Source: Astrocystis sublimbata
Lineage: Eukaryota > Ascomycota > Sordariomycetes > Xylariales > Xylariaceae
Length of the DNA: 64,000 bases
Reading direction: 5' to 3'
NCBI GenBank assembly: GCA_022453515.1
Contig: JAJNNY010000100.1
Span: forward strand, 19,241-83,240
The notes under the pieces were generated by a model. The model saw only the letters and a list, made by a program, of their open reading frames with translations, was not told where the DNA came from and ran no database searches. How positions within the stretch are numbered: the first letter of the stretch is position 1; each line of letters opens with the position of its first letter. A program made the position numbers and the translations under genes. Shown piece after piece: positions 33,349 to 45,856 of the stretch.

Positions 33349-34664
33349 TTATGCATGGCGTGTGCCGTATTTGTTAACAGCTAACCAGCGGCCAACGTTT
33401 CCGAACACGACGCAGCAGCAGAAAAGAACGTTCACCGTCCAGATACCCATAGCGAGAGATTGCTGGCTCGCAAGGCCGCCAAGTACCATCGGCTGAGAAT
33501 CGGTATAGTGGACTGAGTGATTTGAGTGGATTGCCCCGGCGCCGTAAAATCCACCGTGAGAAGGTACCGACAGCATCGCTGGCACAGGCACCATGTCAGG
33601 CTGCAGGCTAGTGAGCAAAGCTGAGCCCGCGAGTCCCACGGCCGACGAGACAATGAAGCCCGGCATTGAGCCGTCAACCAGGAACCACAGGGCCGGGTTG
33701 ACAAGTGAAAGGAACAGTGAAACTTGTAATGTCGAGTCCCACGGGAGTTTACGCTATAACAGGTAAATAGTTAGCATGGTTGTACTCTGCAGACCCAACG
33801 CGAAAGTTGTCGTTGAGATAAGATGATGGGAAAGGGGCAACTTACAATGGCATAAGCTATTCCAATGAAGATGCCAATCACTCGAACAGCGACTGCCCAA
33901 TCGGTGTGCCGCCGTAGATTTGTCTTGGTGTCACCTTCTGTTTCGATGGCGCACCCGCTGCTGCTGTCGTCGGTGGAACGTTCCCAGATGCCGTCAAACC
34001 ACGGCAACAGGCAGCCCAGGATGAGCCCCGACATGCCCCAGAAGGCCATGAAGCTCCAGCTGTGATTGGATGATCCCCTCATCACCTGCCCCATACGGAA
34101 GTCTTCTGTTGAGCGCCTGCCTCGCACCGTTGCCACGCCTATGCCGTATAAGACACCGAGCCCGGACAACAATAATGCTCTTAGCCCCGAGTAGAACATG
34201 GCGGTTGTGGTGGACAGAGGCTGCATAGGCGCCGGCTGCTGTGCCGATGAACGTCTTCGCGCTGGATGTTCTGGGGTTTTCTCTGGCAAGTCGTCGGGTT
34301 CGTCCATGGTCATAAATCTCGCCGGTGTCTGAGCGCCCGTCCCCCAGGGGGTACTCCAATCAAGCCCAGGTGTATATTTGTCGTTATCGTAGGTCGTGGG
34401 GTCATAGATGCCCATCAAGGTTGACGAAGTCAGGTTTATCGCCGACTGTGCGCGGCTGATGCTTGCTGACGATTCGGAGCGCATCCGGTTCCGTGGGTTT
34501 AGTAGCTTGAAGTTTAGCCAGTCGAGATTCAACGACGAGCCCGTCAGAGGCGTGTGAGGCAGTGTTTCATGATCGTCTGGTGGCAATGGCTCCCTGGGAG
34601 CGATCTTGAATGGTCGGATTGGAATTGGGCGTAATATCGGCGGCCCGTTGGGAGAATCGGTCAT
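33349..34664 (-). CDS. INSIG-family ER membrane protein
   Basis: Two exons, 34664-33846 and 33753-33349 (intron of 92 nt with GTAAGT donor, CTAAC branch, ATAG acceptor), give 407 residues. The N-terminal ~175 residues are polar and Ser/Pro-rich. Then come the hydrophobic segments of the INSIG fold: LRALLLSGLGVLYGIGV, SFMAFWGMSGLILGCLLPWF, AVAVRVIGIFIGIAYAI, VSLFLSLVNPALWFLVDG, FIVSSAVGLAGSALL and a last one near NVLFCCCVVFGNVGRWL. INSIG proteins bind sterol-pathway proteins in the ER (HMG-CoA reductase, Scap) and regulate sterol synthesis. The ATG 34664 is the first in its frame; the upstream open stretch to about 35042 has no ATG. Confidence 0.9.
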
Positions 34665-37600
34665 GATGGGCAAGAGCTGGCGAGGTGGCTGTCGTATACA
34701 AATCGTATACTCAAGGCGCGACGATACAACCTTATGAACCGAATGTGGTGTGAAGACTTGGAAACAGGCCGTCGAGGTGTAATTGAGAGGTCTGTTAGTA
34801 TGCAAAGTGGTGAGAGGAAGCTGTCCAGTAAAGCTTTCTTTGCAATCTAGATCAATCGAACTAGAGACGAGGAAAATTGGGATGGAAGTGAAGTGGCAGT
34901 TGCTGGTGTATGTATAAGTTCTGATGCGGCGACGGGTAGAATAGGATATGCAAGTCAAGTCACCCGGGGGAGGTAAGTAGTATTGAAGGGTGGTATTGTG
35001 GTAGTATTGCTGGAGGTCTGCAACCGGAGACAGGAGTTCCAAATGAATTACATATACTTATGTATATGCACCGCGGGTCGTGAGGAGGGCCAAGGCGAAG
35101 TCAGGGACGGGCCCGCCCCAGAACAGCCGCGATGACGAGACGGCGAGCCAGGTTTGTAGACAAGTACCATAGTACTTAAGAAAGTACCTCGAGTACCTTG
35201 TCACGCTTGTCTCGGCCGTCAGGGATGTGTGTACTGTGCATGCTGTCGAAGAGGAAACAGAAACACGAGTTCGGCACAGGGCCCTGCACGGACAGGCTGG
35301 ATCATCCTTTTGTCAGACTTTTCTGGTAGGTAGCGTTTCCTGTACGTAGTAGCGTTCAAGATTGTTCATGGATCCACGACCGGGCTTGTTTTTAGGCTTG
35401 TCTGGCGTGTCTGGCTGGTGTCAAGTCAGGCCCTCTGGCCAATGCCTGTCCGCGCCTGTTGAGCCTGTACATGTGACTAGGGCGAGCAAGGGTGAGTTCT
35501 GGGCGAGGTCCAGCAATCCTGCCCGCAATAAGCAGGCGGACTAGAGCGCGCCAAAGTGTCTACGTTGTACCCTAGAGATCAGCTCGCTCGAGGTTAGTGC
35601 TGGAGGGGAGGCTGCCGATGGGCGGTCGAAGAGCCGAGGCCCGCTAAACAGCTTAGAAAAATGTACAAAATCAGCCGGTCGCTCCAGTCCCCGAGATCGT
35701 CGCTCGCTGTGGGGGCGTTGTCGCACTGCCTAGTACCGCCTACGACAGGTACCTCTCGGACCTACCACTACCTAAGCCCGCTAAGGTACATGCCTACGGC
35801 CGGTACCTACACTCAACCGAGAGTCAAGATCGCTCGACAGTGACGAGATTCGGCAGAACTGAGCCCACCTCGCCCACCAGCACTCAGTCCACCAGTCCAC
35901 CCAAACGTCGGCCCAAACGGAAACGGGCAACGTCCCGACCCAAGATGCAAAATATGCACAACTGTCTACCTTCAATACAAATACAATCGCCCGAGCACGA
36001 ACGACCCATATTCTGCCCATATGTGATCGTCAGATCCAAGTTCCTGATACTACCTAAATACTACCGGTGCTACCGATTTACATATGAATAAGCTTAGCTT
36101 TTTATTTTACATTCCAGCCTGGAGGCTGCCGTAACCCCCGACAAATGTGTGCATAATTCTGATTTTGATTTGTCTCGATGAAGAATGTCGTCAGGCAACA
36201 GTTACAGTTTGCGATGCAAAAGCGAAGATCATGCCCCCAACGTGCCACGAAGCCACAAGCGACGCGTAACTACCAAGACACCTAAACGCCGAAACATACA
36301 TCATAGCTCACCCAGACTTTTGTGATTAATAAGACGCAGCCGCAGCACTTGCGCAAGCAATATCACCGCGACGTTTCTGATTCCTCATCTTCTGCCTGTG
36401 CCTCGCTATGCCTCAACGCGCCTCGAAAGCCACAGCGACGAATTCGGGCACGAAGGAACAGACCATGTCGAGTGACGTAGGTGCGTGTGTTTTGCGTGCT
36501 GTGCGTACAGGCTATTGTATGTATCTGAAATGCACGCTCCTGTACGCGCAGCATGTGCCCCTTGTCAACAACCCTGTCCAACATCCTGCCCATCCGCCGG
36601 CCACTGGACCCGGTCAAGCGGTGCGTTTTTTTTCCTCTGGGCGGCCTAGATCCGAAGGATTCAAATATCTGGCGTTCAGATCTAGAGCCCAGCTGATCAC
36701 GCGCAGCCAACAGATTGAGGATTATACTGTATCCGACCTTTGACCAGGACCTTGTGGTGTGGTGGCTGATTTGCGCAAGGTGAAAGAAGACATTCTGTAT
36801 TGGCGAGGTATCACATGCACTGCAGTTGTTCTTAGGAACTTAGCCCATGCCTAGTTCAAAGCCAGGCGAGCCAGGCACCCCCCAGGATGCCAGGCATGCC
36901 AGGGCGGAAACAATGCTGGCATCCTTGAACGTTTGAGAAATGCGACGCTGGAGATCTTCAGCACGGTTTCTTCAGATTTCGAGTTCGATTTTCCCGCTCC
37001 GTGATTCGCCCGCATCGTCCCACACGACGTTTTGCCAATCACTTTCCCAGCTTGCTTTTCCCGTCCTCCTCCTGGGCATCCGGGCATCTGGGGTAGGGTA
37101 GCATCTACCGCTACCACCTACTCCAACAACACGTATCTGTATCTAAATGCCTTGCTCGATGGTGCATTGAAACAACACACTCGTACCATATTGAATTATG
37201 TCGGCAGTAAAGTAATACCACCAGAGGTGGTATATAGTGGTTCGAGCGTCTTCATATGCCGGTTCCAGACACGGCAATCCTCGTGCTTAGTATATGAGTT
37301 ATTACAAGTATCTACCTACCTACCTACTTACTTGCACATACATAGATACGATGTGAGCTACATGAGATCAATCAGTCAGAAATAAATACAAATTCCGACC
37401 GTCAAGCCTAGATCATGACCAACAACCCCCGCATCATTGCTCACGCGCTCACGCGTGATCAACATCTAGTGTGGGTGATTAAGTAGTAGGTATGAGGGGT
37501 GCATGACCCTCTAGACGACAGAATGTCTTAAAGTGCGGGGGATCATCATGCCTGTCTGGCTGCCAGACAATACAAAAGAAAAAGAACTCCCCGTTCAGGC

Positions 37601-38132
37601 CATGTTACCGAGCTGCTGCATCCAGCGATGGCGTTGTTCTAGATCTCGATCTCCAAAATCGGCGTGCGTTGGAGAATTGTTGACAAAAGAACATTTTTAG
37701 GTTGGTCTACTGGTCTACCGACCTCATGTTGGCGATTTTCGTTCCATCTCATTGGACGTGGAACTCGCCGTATAGTATATCTGCGCCGTCCTCGTGCAGA
37801 CTCGTGCATTTCCTGGCGCCTACAATCCTTGAGGGCGCGCTGAACTACTTACCACCAATTGGACTGGCCCTTTTCCCCGTGGCACAAAACACTAATGTAT
37901 TGCGCGCTTTTGGTGTGCAGGATCAAGTATGCCACCTCACTACTAGCGTGGTTAGTATGTTCAACAAACTCAGCTTTGGTCGGGGCGAGATCTTGATCCA
38001 CATTCTTGGCAAAGCCCAGCTCTCCATCTTTCAGTTTACGGGGAAAAACCACTAGTCGTCAAGACGCAGCATTTCCCGGAGTAATTGCAAATTAGAATTA
38101 AGTACTGCAGATTGTAGTCCATAATCTACTGA
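34665..38132. other. Long intergenic region between INSIG and Mak11
   Basis: No confident gene. One candidate is a small split gene at about 36408-36743 (see findings). A minus-strand open frame at 37849-38052 reads protein-like but begins with GTG after a stop, so at best it is a remnant. A (CTAC)n-like tract lies at about 37311-37330. The rest is GC-balanced and unremarkable. Confidence 0.45.
36408..36743 (+). CDS. Possible small split gene, unknown function
   Basis: A tentative model uses ATG 36408, an intron near 36488-36550 ending in GCGCAG, and a second intron at about 36622-36706 (GTGCGT donor, CTGAT branch-like site, CGCGCAG acceptor). It yields a protein of about 60 residues ending QQIEDYTVSDL. 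The second exon reads CPLSTTLSNILPIRRPLDPV, which looks protein-like. The first donor is not resolved (GTAGGT leaves another frame; GTGTGT fits). No family was recognised. Confidence 0.3.
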   Translation: MPQRASKATATNSGTKEQTMSSDVGACVLRAVRTGYCMYLKCTLLYAQHVPLVNNPVQHPAHPPATGPGQAVRFFSSGRPRSEGFKYLAFRSRAQLITRSQQIEDYTVSDL

Positions 38133-39578
38133 CTATTCGTCATCCTCATCGTCTTCACTGTCCTCATCCTCATCGTCCAGCTGACTATCATCCACATTCT
38201 CGTCAAACTCATCGTCGCTATCCACCACGTTCTCTCCCCGGGGTATCATTGCAAATGCGCTCAGACACGTGATTCGGTTCTCTGTATCGTATGTTCCCAG
38301 TAGTTGGCCGATCTTCTTCGTGGGTGTTGTCTTCCTCGCTTCCACCAGGTCCTTTACGCTCATCTTGAAAAGCCGCACTTTCCCATCGCTACTACCTGTA
38401 GATATGACGAGGTCGTCCCCTTGCTCCCCTGTGACCTTGCAGACGGCGAAGTCTTTAATCCGACTGCTGACACCGGCTTCTTTGCCTCCCACTTGCGCAA
38501 GTAACTTGGCGACGGGCAGCTTTCCAGCTTTCTTCTCTGTTTCCGACTCTGTCGACGACAGATCTTCCGTATTCGTGGAGAAGAACAATAACCTTCCGTC
38601 CTCTGTAGATACAACAAGTAGCGAGGAATCGTCCGAGTCCAGTGTTACGTAGCAAAACTCGTGTATCTTTCTCCGTGGCTCGGGCATGACGCGGCATTTA
38701 GGCGTGCTGTCCATGCCGAACACTATGATGTCCCTGTCAAATCCCACGCTGAACTCATCGCCCTCTTCGGTTGCGCCCCATACCACTTTCCTACCCTCGC
38801 CCGGTGAATGCTTGCTTTCGCCGGCTTCTTGTATTACGTCCCGGCCGAAGTTGAGCACACCGGCCTTCTTGGCCGTCATGAGGTTCCACAGACGCATGGA
38901 CCGCTCCCCTTTACTGACGCTGATCATAAGCTTCATGCTCGGATGAACAGCAAAGTCGTTGACGCCCGAGGGTGTTCCGTCCAAGGCTGCCGTGTCGCCG
39001 CTGGGCCGCCCTTGTGGTTTCGGCTTCGGCACCTTGATGGCTGATAAGAGCGACCAGTCTCTTGTGCGCGTGACGCCTATTGAGGAGTCCTCGGACGAGG
39101 AGATGAGCTTGGAGCGGGTGGGAAAGGATAGGGCGGTGATGGTGGATGAGTGATGCAGTAGAGTGCCAAGCTCGCGGTTCTTGGGGTTTTCGAGTATCTT
39201 CCGAGGCGCAACCAGGGAGAGGGTGTCATTCTCTTTCCGCTTGGGCGGGTGGGCTGAGATTTGGTAGACGTTGATCCTCTCGTCACTGCTGCCAGACGCC
39301 AACATGACCTTCTGGATCTTCCCAGGCTCTGGTGCCGAGGGCGGGGAAACTGCTAGACATCTTATTGCGGAGCTGTGGGCGTTGAAGAGAAAGGTATCGG
39401 CGAATTCGACCTGGTTATCGGCCCCGATGGTGGCGGTCAATCCGTGAAGAACACGATCGTAGGAGCCCGTGATGATCTGGATGGTAACGGGTGTAATGGA
39501 GGAAGAGGCATCGTTCGAAGCTTTTGTCTTTTTGGTAGGGACCTCCTCTCGGGCGGCATTTCTCTTGCGTTTCGCCAT
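38133..39578 (-). CDS. MAK11: WD40 protein Mak11/PAK1IP1, 60S ribosome biogenesis
   Basis: Single exon, 481 residues. ATG 39578 (MAKRKRNAAREEV) is chosen because upstream in-frame starts are non-ATG. A basic nuclear/nucleolar-type N-terminus is followed by WD40 blades: IITGSYDRVLHGL, FNAHSSAIRCLAVS, LASGSSDERINVYQI, LHHSSTITALSF, HPSMKLMISVSKGERSMRLW, FSVGFDRDIIVFG and VISTGSSDGKVRLFKM. The protein ends in a long Asp/Glu tail. The GERSMRLWNLMTAKKAG segment is typical of Mak11/PAK1IP1. Yeast Mak11 acts in 60S subunit maturation; human PAK1IP1 also links to PAK1. No gene neighbour is functionally related. Slightly longer than human PAK1IP1, close to yeast Mak11. Confidence 0.88.
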   Translation of the reverse strand: MAKRKRNAAREEVPTKKTKASNDASSSITPVTIQIITGSYDRVLHGLTATIGADNQVEFADTFLFNAHSSAIRCLAVSPPSAPEPGKIQKVMLASGSSDERINVYQISAHPPKRKENDTLSLVAPRKILENPKNRELGTLLHHSSTITALSFPTRSKLISSSEDSSIGVTRTRDWSLLSAIKVPKPKPQGRPSGDTAALDGTPSGVNDFAVHPSMKLMISVSKGERSMRLWNLMTAKKAGVLNFGRDVIQEAGESKHSPGEGRKVVWGATEEGDEFSVGFDRDIIVFGMDSTPKCRVMPEPRRKIHEFCYVTLDSDDSSLLVVSTEDGRLLFFSTNTEDLSSTESETEKKAGKLPVAKLLAQVGGKEAGVSSRIKDFAVCKVTGEQGDDLVISTGSSDGKVRLFKMSVKDLVEARKTTPTKKIGQLLGTYDTENRITCLSAFAMIPRGENVVDSDDEFDENVDDSQLDDEDEDSEDDEDDE

Positions 39579-40624
39579 TCTGTACGCCAGGCTGCTTTGT
39601 TGACAGGAGACGTCGCAAGCGATGCCGATCAAATGCAGTGTTCGAGGTGGGAAGGTTTCGCGATAGCAGTTGAGCCGTCAGTGAGCGAATGAGCTGGGAA
39701 AAAATAAACTGGGGCTATAGTTATCGATTAGACGTAGCCAAGTTACCCGCCGAGCCCGCCAATGCACCCTGGCATCTGGCGAGAGACTAGGTATCCCCGT
39801 AATCCACCTACGACATAATAAAAACAGCCAAAGACACTTCTCACCTGTTGAAGTGCGAAACCTAGCTGCTGTGATGGCTGTCTCTTCAATCTCTGGAGCT
39901 GATATAGACGAAAACCCAAAGGAAATGCTGTACGTAAAAAGGCTCTGCTTGGTGTGGCAAACGTGCCTTATGGCGATGGGGGCCAGCGTTTCGTTAATGC
40001 AAGGCGAAACTTTCGTGGATGGTGATCCGTATGCATAGCTGTCCCCAAATCTCATCGAACAGGCATATCATTGATAGCTTCCACTATTATTTCAGTACTG
40101 GAGTTCCCAATGACTCGGGAGTGGACCATGTGTGTATTAAGCCATCATCTTATGCCTTAATTCCAATAGTGAAATTTTCGCTTACCTTTGGTAATAAATA
40201 CCATCAGTCCTAATGATCTCACCCAACCTGAGATACTACATGCAAACAGGTTCATTGCATATTACAGTCCTGCTGTACTTTGCACAACATTGTGGGATTT
40301 AACTTGTTGGGCAAAGTATTACCGGTATTATTGCTGTGTATGGGTATAGCTAATTCGTCCTGGGGTTCTCCTCCTGTTCATGCATCGTCACGTCGCATTG
40401 ACCAGCGAAAGACCAGCTAGGGCACCTCCTCAGTTACCAACTGTCGTGCCCGTCTAGGATTATATTTTGAGTCAATACCTCCCACCACCAGCGAAACAAT
40501 CAAGAACTCCACGCCATTCCCCATGACTCCCAGCCCCCCATGAAATGCCGCAAATCGATTAATAGACAGTATGGAGCACAAGCCACTTGTAAATAGGTTC
40601 ATAGCACGCGACAATTTCTCAGCT
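39579..40624. other. Intergenic region 5' of Mak11 and 3' of Eaf1
   Basis: About 1 kb holding the Mak11 promoter and the Eaf1 3' end. No gene, repeat or RNA was recognised. Confidence 0.5.
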
Positions 40625-43600
40625 CTACTTGATATTAGAGGGGGTGGGCGTTGGGGTACCACTTGAGTTTCGGATATGCTGAACGTTTTGAGTGGGACCT
40701 GATGGTGGCTGTTGGGTCTGAGCCTGAGCCTGGGCTGCTGCTACCTGGGCTGCTGCTACCTGGGCTGCTGCTGCCTGTTGTTGATGCTGCTGCTGTTGTT
40801 GATGATGCTGCTGCTGTTGATGATGCTGCTGTTGCTGTTGCTGCTGTTGCTGCTGAGCTCGCAGGAGCTGAGCATACTGGTGTGGACCATTAGCAGTAGC
40901 AGCCTGACCAGCGCTGCCGGCAGCAGCATTTAGTGCCGATTGAGTGAGACTGTTATGTCTATTCGACAGATACGTCTTTGCCATCTCCCTCACCCTATCT
41001 TGCGGTGTATCGGGGTGATTTGATCGTATTTGGTTCTCGATCGCCTGAAGCTGTGCAAGGTAGGTCTGATGCTGTGGAGGGATTATGAGATTTGGCCTTG
41101 GCGAACCTGCCTGCCCTGGCGTTACGTTAAACCCGGCAGCCGAAGGAGTCGACAACCCAGATCCATTTGCGGCACTATACGATGCCATCATGGCTTGTAC
41201 CTGAGCATTGTTCAGATAACTCTTCTGATTCATGTTGTTGATGGTGGCGGCGCGCATAGCGGGTGGCGAATGCTGAAGAGATGCATTTGTTTGCTGGTTT
41301 GGATGGGTTGGATGGGTTGGCTGCCCTTGTTGTGCTTGCGCGAGAGCTTGTTGTTGTTGGTGAGATAGCGCCTGTTGTGGGTGAGATGGCTGATGTTGAG
41401 GTTGGGGTGTTTGCTGTGGATGCTGGTGTTGTTGATGATGATGCTGTTGTTGCTGTCTCATCTGAACTGACTGTCTCTGTTGCTCAGAGATTCGCCGGGC
41501 TTGAAGCAACATGTGCATATTATGTGCCGTGCCAGGCATAGTCATTTGTGCTTGTCCATTGACAACGGGCATCTGTATTTGAGGAGTTCCGTTCATTTGC
41601 ATGGGGGGGACGAGATTGCCAGCCACGTGATTCTGATGTTCGGTTCCCGTTGGTGTTGACACCATAGGCATAGGAATTCGAGGATGAGGTTGACTATTTG
41701 CTGGAGTATGGCTTTGGTTGTTGGGACGAGCCATGGCAGCACGGGGCATTGCGGTAGCCATCTGTGGTGTGGCCTGCGGTAGCTGCCCATTGGGTTGAGC
41801 GGCCGGTGCCATTACGTGTTGGGTTTGCTGGGCTCTTTGCATCGCGGCGGCCTGTGACGGGATGTTAGCTTTGTTTGGGGCAGCAACAATGCTGGCTCGT
41901 ACTCTGCGCTGTGCTTCACGCTGTTGTTGAGCCATCCTCTCTGCTAGTCTTTCGGCCATCGCCTGGTCTCGTTCCCAGCGCATGATGCTATAGTCTCGTG
42001 GTGTCTTCCCAAGAGCCTTAATTTGAGTGGCATCGGTTGGCTTCCTGGTTGCATGTGCCTGAGCAGCCTGTTGCTGTTTCTGCACTGCCGTCTCTCGTTT
42101 CTTAGCTAATTTCCGCATACCATCTATCATGGTCAAGTGCTTTTGATTGCGCCGTCTCTCGACTTTCACAGGCAACGAGTGGCGGCGACGGGGAAGAGGC
42201 GTGCTAGGGTTGTTAGGCGTTGCTTGCGACGGTTGTTGTGCCTGCTGGGATTGTTGCTGTGTCTGTTGTTGTGCCTGTTGTTGTGCCTGATGTGCCTGCT
42301 GTTGTTGTGCCACTGCGATGTTTTGTTGGCGGATGTGATTCTGAGCTTGCTCAATTCTGCTTTGCCACAACTTGAAATACTGAGTCTTCTGCATGTCGTT
42401 CGGAAGACCTTCAAGCATGACCCAGCGTTCGAAACACTCCCAAGGGGTGCGACGATCCGAACTTGATACAAACATACACTTAGGTGACACGATGTTGGCG
42501 ATTAGACCCCAATTGTATGAGAATTCCCGCACCAGGCTCTTCAACTCATCATCCTCTGCTTGAGTCCACTGCGAGGACCCTCGGGACTCATAAAATGCTA
42601 GGAAGGGCATGTTATCGCTAGGAGGACGAAATTGGTGTCCAGCATGAAGACGGTCTTTAATACTCTTGCTCTCTGGGCGGAAAAGAGTGACATTGGGGCT
42701 TTGTGGAGGCAGCCTGGGAGGCTGAATTCCATGATGCTCAGTCACCGCAACTTCATCCTCTCCGTCTTCCTGAAGGTACCGATACCGACTCCTCTTCTTT
42801 GGCGGCTCATTGGATGTCAGTTCCATCCGGCCTTCGACGAATCTACTCAAAGGAAGCGCAGGCCTTTTCCACGAGGCATCTGGGTCAAACTCAGGTGCGG
42901 TCAAATCGTGCTTGGGCACTTTCAAAGGAGACCCATACATGGGGAGCTCCTCCAACAACCGATCAGTGGCAGCAGATGACTGCATTGGGAAGACTATGTC
43001 ATCGTCTTGAAGAGCGAAGATGGCTGATGGTACTATTGTGTTTGGAAAGCCATCATCTAGCTCGTCGTCGGGTTCCAGTGGCGAGTCAGTACCGCCGGAA
43101 GGAATAAGATCAGGCGTTGGGTGACTCTCTGCGTTCTGAGAACTAGGAATATCGGTCATCGAAATGTCCTCAGACCCATTCGATGAGGGTGGCGGTATGA
43201 CAGCATTCACTTGAAGAAATTTCCGCTCTTCTTTTGATATGGCAACCCATTCGGCACAGGCGTGTGCTAAATTCTTCGCAGCTGCCATTTTCCATTTACG
43301 CTCTTCGCGAAAATCAGTCCGCAACCATTTCATCTCTTGTAACATGACATCCCAGTGACACACTTGCCGAGTAGGCTCCGGGCAACGTTTGGGTTGACGG
43401 AGGGACCACTTGTCTGTATGTTGCAGCTGATATATGCGACGTAAAATCCGGCAAGCCTGGTTGTCAAGGAGATGTGTGTAAGAGTCCGGGGTTGAAACCG
43501 TCTTGTGGGCCTGGTGTATTAGTTGATCCAACGGCTTCATCCAGGTGTGGCCTGCTGCAAACCCGTTCACAAACAATGTCGTATAGTAATCATCGCTCGG

Positions 43601-45856
43601 AAGTTGATCAGGTTTCGGTCGGTTCTGGACTAGTGACTGAGAGGCAATGGCGGTTTGAGGCGCTTGTTTGCCAAATACGACAGTAGGCAGCTTGCCTTTC
43701 CTCGTTTCCAATCTGGGGCCCAAGGTTCGAGGATGTGCCCTAGAGGACTGCGATATAGGAGTTATGGGCATAGACCGGGTAGCTTGGGAGTCGCCTGGCG
43801 ACAAAAGGTTGGAAACTGTTTGTGGCCGTTCTCCCAGAATCTCAGCAACGGGTTTCTGAAGCGCCACCTCGGTTACGGTACCTTCAACAACTCGCTGCTG
43901 ATCATGAGTCGATACCGGCGTAGGGATTGATTCTGTTGCGGTCGTAGCAGGTTGTAGCGGATCCGGACGAATAGACAAACGTTCCCCGATGTTCTCTTCC
44001 ATGCCCCCTTCTTTTTTAGTCCCTGATTCGCTAGTCGCCGTGGCCGTTGTCTGATTCGATATCTCCTCTTGAACGATATTCTGCTGTTTTTGATGTCCGT
44101 CGCCCATTGAGCTATCGATGGTAGGTGGATCGTGAGGTGTGGTGCTCGAGGGTCTGCGCTCAGCCGACGCAGCACGCTCCTGATGAGGCTCTACAGGAGA
44201 TGCCTGCGAAGCCGGCGAACGAGATAACAAGCCTGACGCTGCTGCAGGAACTCCCATGATCTTAGCGGGATGCGATACATCTCTTGCTTTTGAAGCACTG
44301 ATAGAATCGCGCACTAATTGAGCCTCGACTTGCTCGCCGATGCTTTGCGATGCCATGGAGAGACTGGACCGTTCGTCTGACCGGGCCGGAGGGTCGTTGT
44401 GCGATAAGGACCCTAATCGTGCATCCTCTTTCGATACCACATCCCCAACGGTACTTTCTACTTTGCCTGCACGTGAGCCACTGACATGATCGACACTAGT
44501 AGCACGGTTATTTGTTGGGGCGTTGGAAACGGCCGGGGAAGCTGAAGGTTGCGTGATGGGAGTCGGCGTTGCTGGAGTGCTGGCTGGGCGCGCGAGACTG
44601 ATCGGCTGGGCAAGCTGAGCAGATTGAGGGGATATTGAGCGATTGGAGGCTGCGTGCTGCGTAGATGAGCCGACTTCGGTAGCTGAGGGGCCGGAAGGTG
44701 GTGGCTGTCGAGGGTGGTTGTCGCGCGGCTGTGGGATTGGCGTGGGCTGCAAGACTATGGGTTTGGATGACGACGGCTGAGCCAAAGGGGTTGCATGTTG
44801 CAATGGACTGCTCGAGCTCACAACCTGGTCTGTACTGGGGCCAGTAGCTGTATCGATAGTCGTGCCAGTGGGAGGTACAGTGGTCGCCTTCGGTGACAAG
44901 GACTTGGGCAGCGGAATGTCGGCGTCGTCCGGCTTGCCGATGCTGAGCGGAACCTTACCGTTAACCTTAACTGCCGTTGGGTTCCCCCCGTCCACGCCGA
45001 CATCGACCGTGGTTGGCAGTACATCAGGTCCTCGAGCCGGTCCATTGTGAGGCTGGTTGATCGGGCTGATCTGCTTCGCGGGCTGAAGAGGTCTGGGTAT
45101 CTCTGCTTCGGGCACAGGTCCTGGTCCTGGTTGCGGTTGTGGTTGTGCAGCAGCAACTGTGGCCGGGGGCTTTGGCGGCAGGAACGCTGGCTGAGTATCG
45201 GGGGTGCTGGGCAGCTCGGCCACAGGTTTCTTCAGGTCTGGTAAAGCGGTTACGGTTTGACTTCCATTTGCAGTTCCACTTGCGGCGGGAATGGCTGTCG
45301 TGTGTTGCGAAGAGATGTGTTGTGCATAGCGAGGGGGAACTCGGCGCCGCAGTGGGATGTTGAGCTCGTTCAGTGTGCGTCCCCTGCGAGAGAGCGTTAG
45401 CACTTACAACCAGCCCGTCCGACTCGCCCCTACACGCTGGCCTGCCCTGCACGAGCGAGCGCGCACGCGCGTTTGGCAGCATCCCAGAACCACGGACGAA
45501 CCCCAAACGAAAGGAAAAAAGAGAAAACAAATGAACGGTTAGCGCGAGTGTGCTGGAAACGTACTGCAGAAGATCGCAGCCGTCGAGGAACTGGCGCTCG
45601 GCGGTGGTGCATTCGTGCAAGTCGACGTTCTTGAAGCTGCGCCTGGGGAGGGCCTCAGGGCTAAGCGTGACCTCGTAAAGAATGCATAGCTTCCTCTTGC
45701 GCGACCGTGCAATTGCACTGCAGGCAGTTAGCAACCCAAAAATGGCATGTTTCGAATCGGAAAGACACGCTCTTTCGCCCAGGGACCTTCTCACCTGCAT
45801 TCTGCCCGCTTCGATTGCAGGAGCGTCGTGCGGTCGACGGGCGCAACCTCAGTCAT
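40625..45856 (-). CDS. EAF1: NuA4 scaffold subunit Eaf1/Vid21
   Basis: Three exons, 45856-45795, 45717-45565 and 45383-40625, give 1657 residues. The short first exons encode a conserved N-terminus (MTEVAPVDRTTLLQSKRAEC; RSRKRKLCILYEVT; LHECTTAERQFLDGCDLLQ). A long Pro/Ser/Thr-rich segment follows. The HSA region lies at about 710-800 (CHWDVMLQEMKWLRTDFREE, ERKWKMAAAKNLAHAC) and recruits actin/Arp4. The SANT/Myb domain is at about 1005-1065 (SQWTQAEDDELKSLVREFSY, NWGLIANIVS, RTPWECFERWVMLEG). The last ~550 residues are Gln/Ala/Pro-rich with polyQ runs. Eaf1 is the platform of the NuA4 histone H4/H2A acetyltransferase complex in the nucleus. Introns have clean GTGAGA/CAG and GTACGT/CAG ends with a CTAAC branch site. 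Confidence 0.93.
40740..40862. repeat. CAG/CAA-type repeat encoding polyglutamine in Eaf1
   Basis: Interrupted CTG/TTG/ATG triplets on the plus strand encode alternating Gln and His runs plus AQVAAAQ repeats near the Eaf1 C-terminus. A second, shorter Gln tract lies at about 42235-42315 just after the SANT domain, and a third at about 41330-41460. Length polymorphism is likely. Confidence 0.8.

Noticed and set aside
34665..35042. In-frame N-terminal extension of INSIG
   Set aside because: The open stretch contains no ATG (its first codon is TTG), so it is treated as the 5' leader.
37849..38052. Minus-strand frame that reads protein-like
   Set aside because: It starts with GTG directly after a stop, has no ATG and no convincing upstream exon; at most a remnant.
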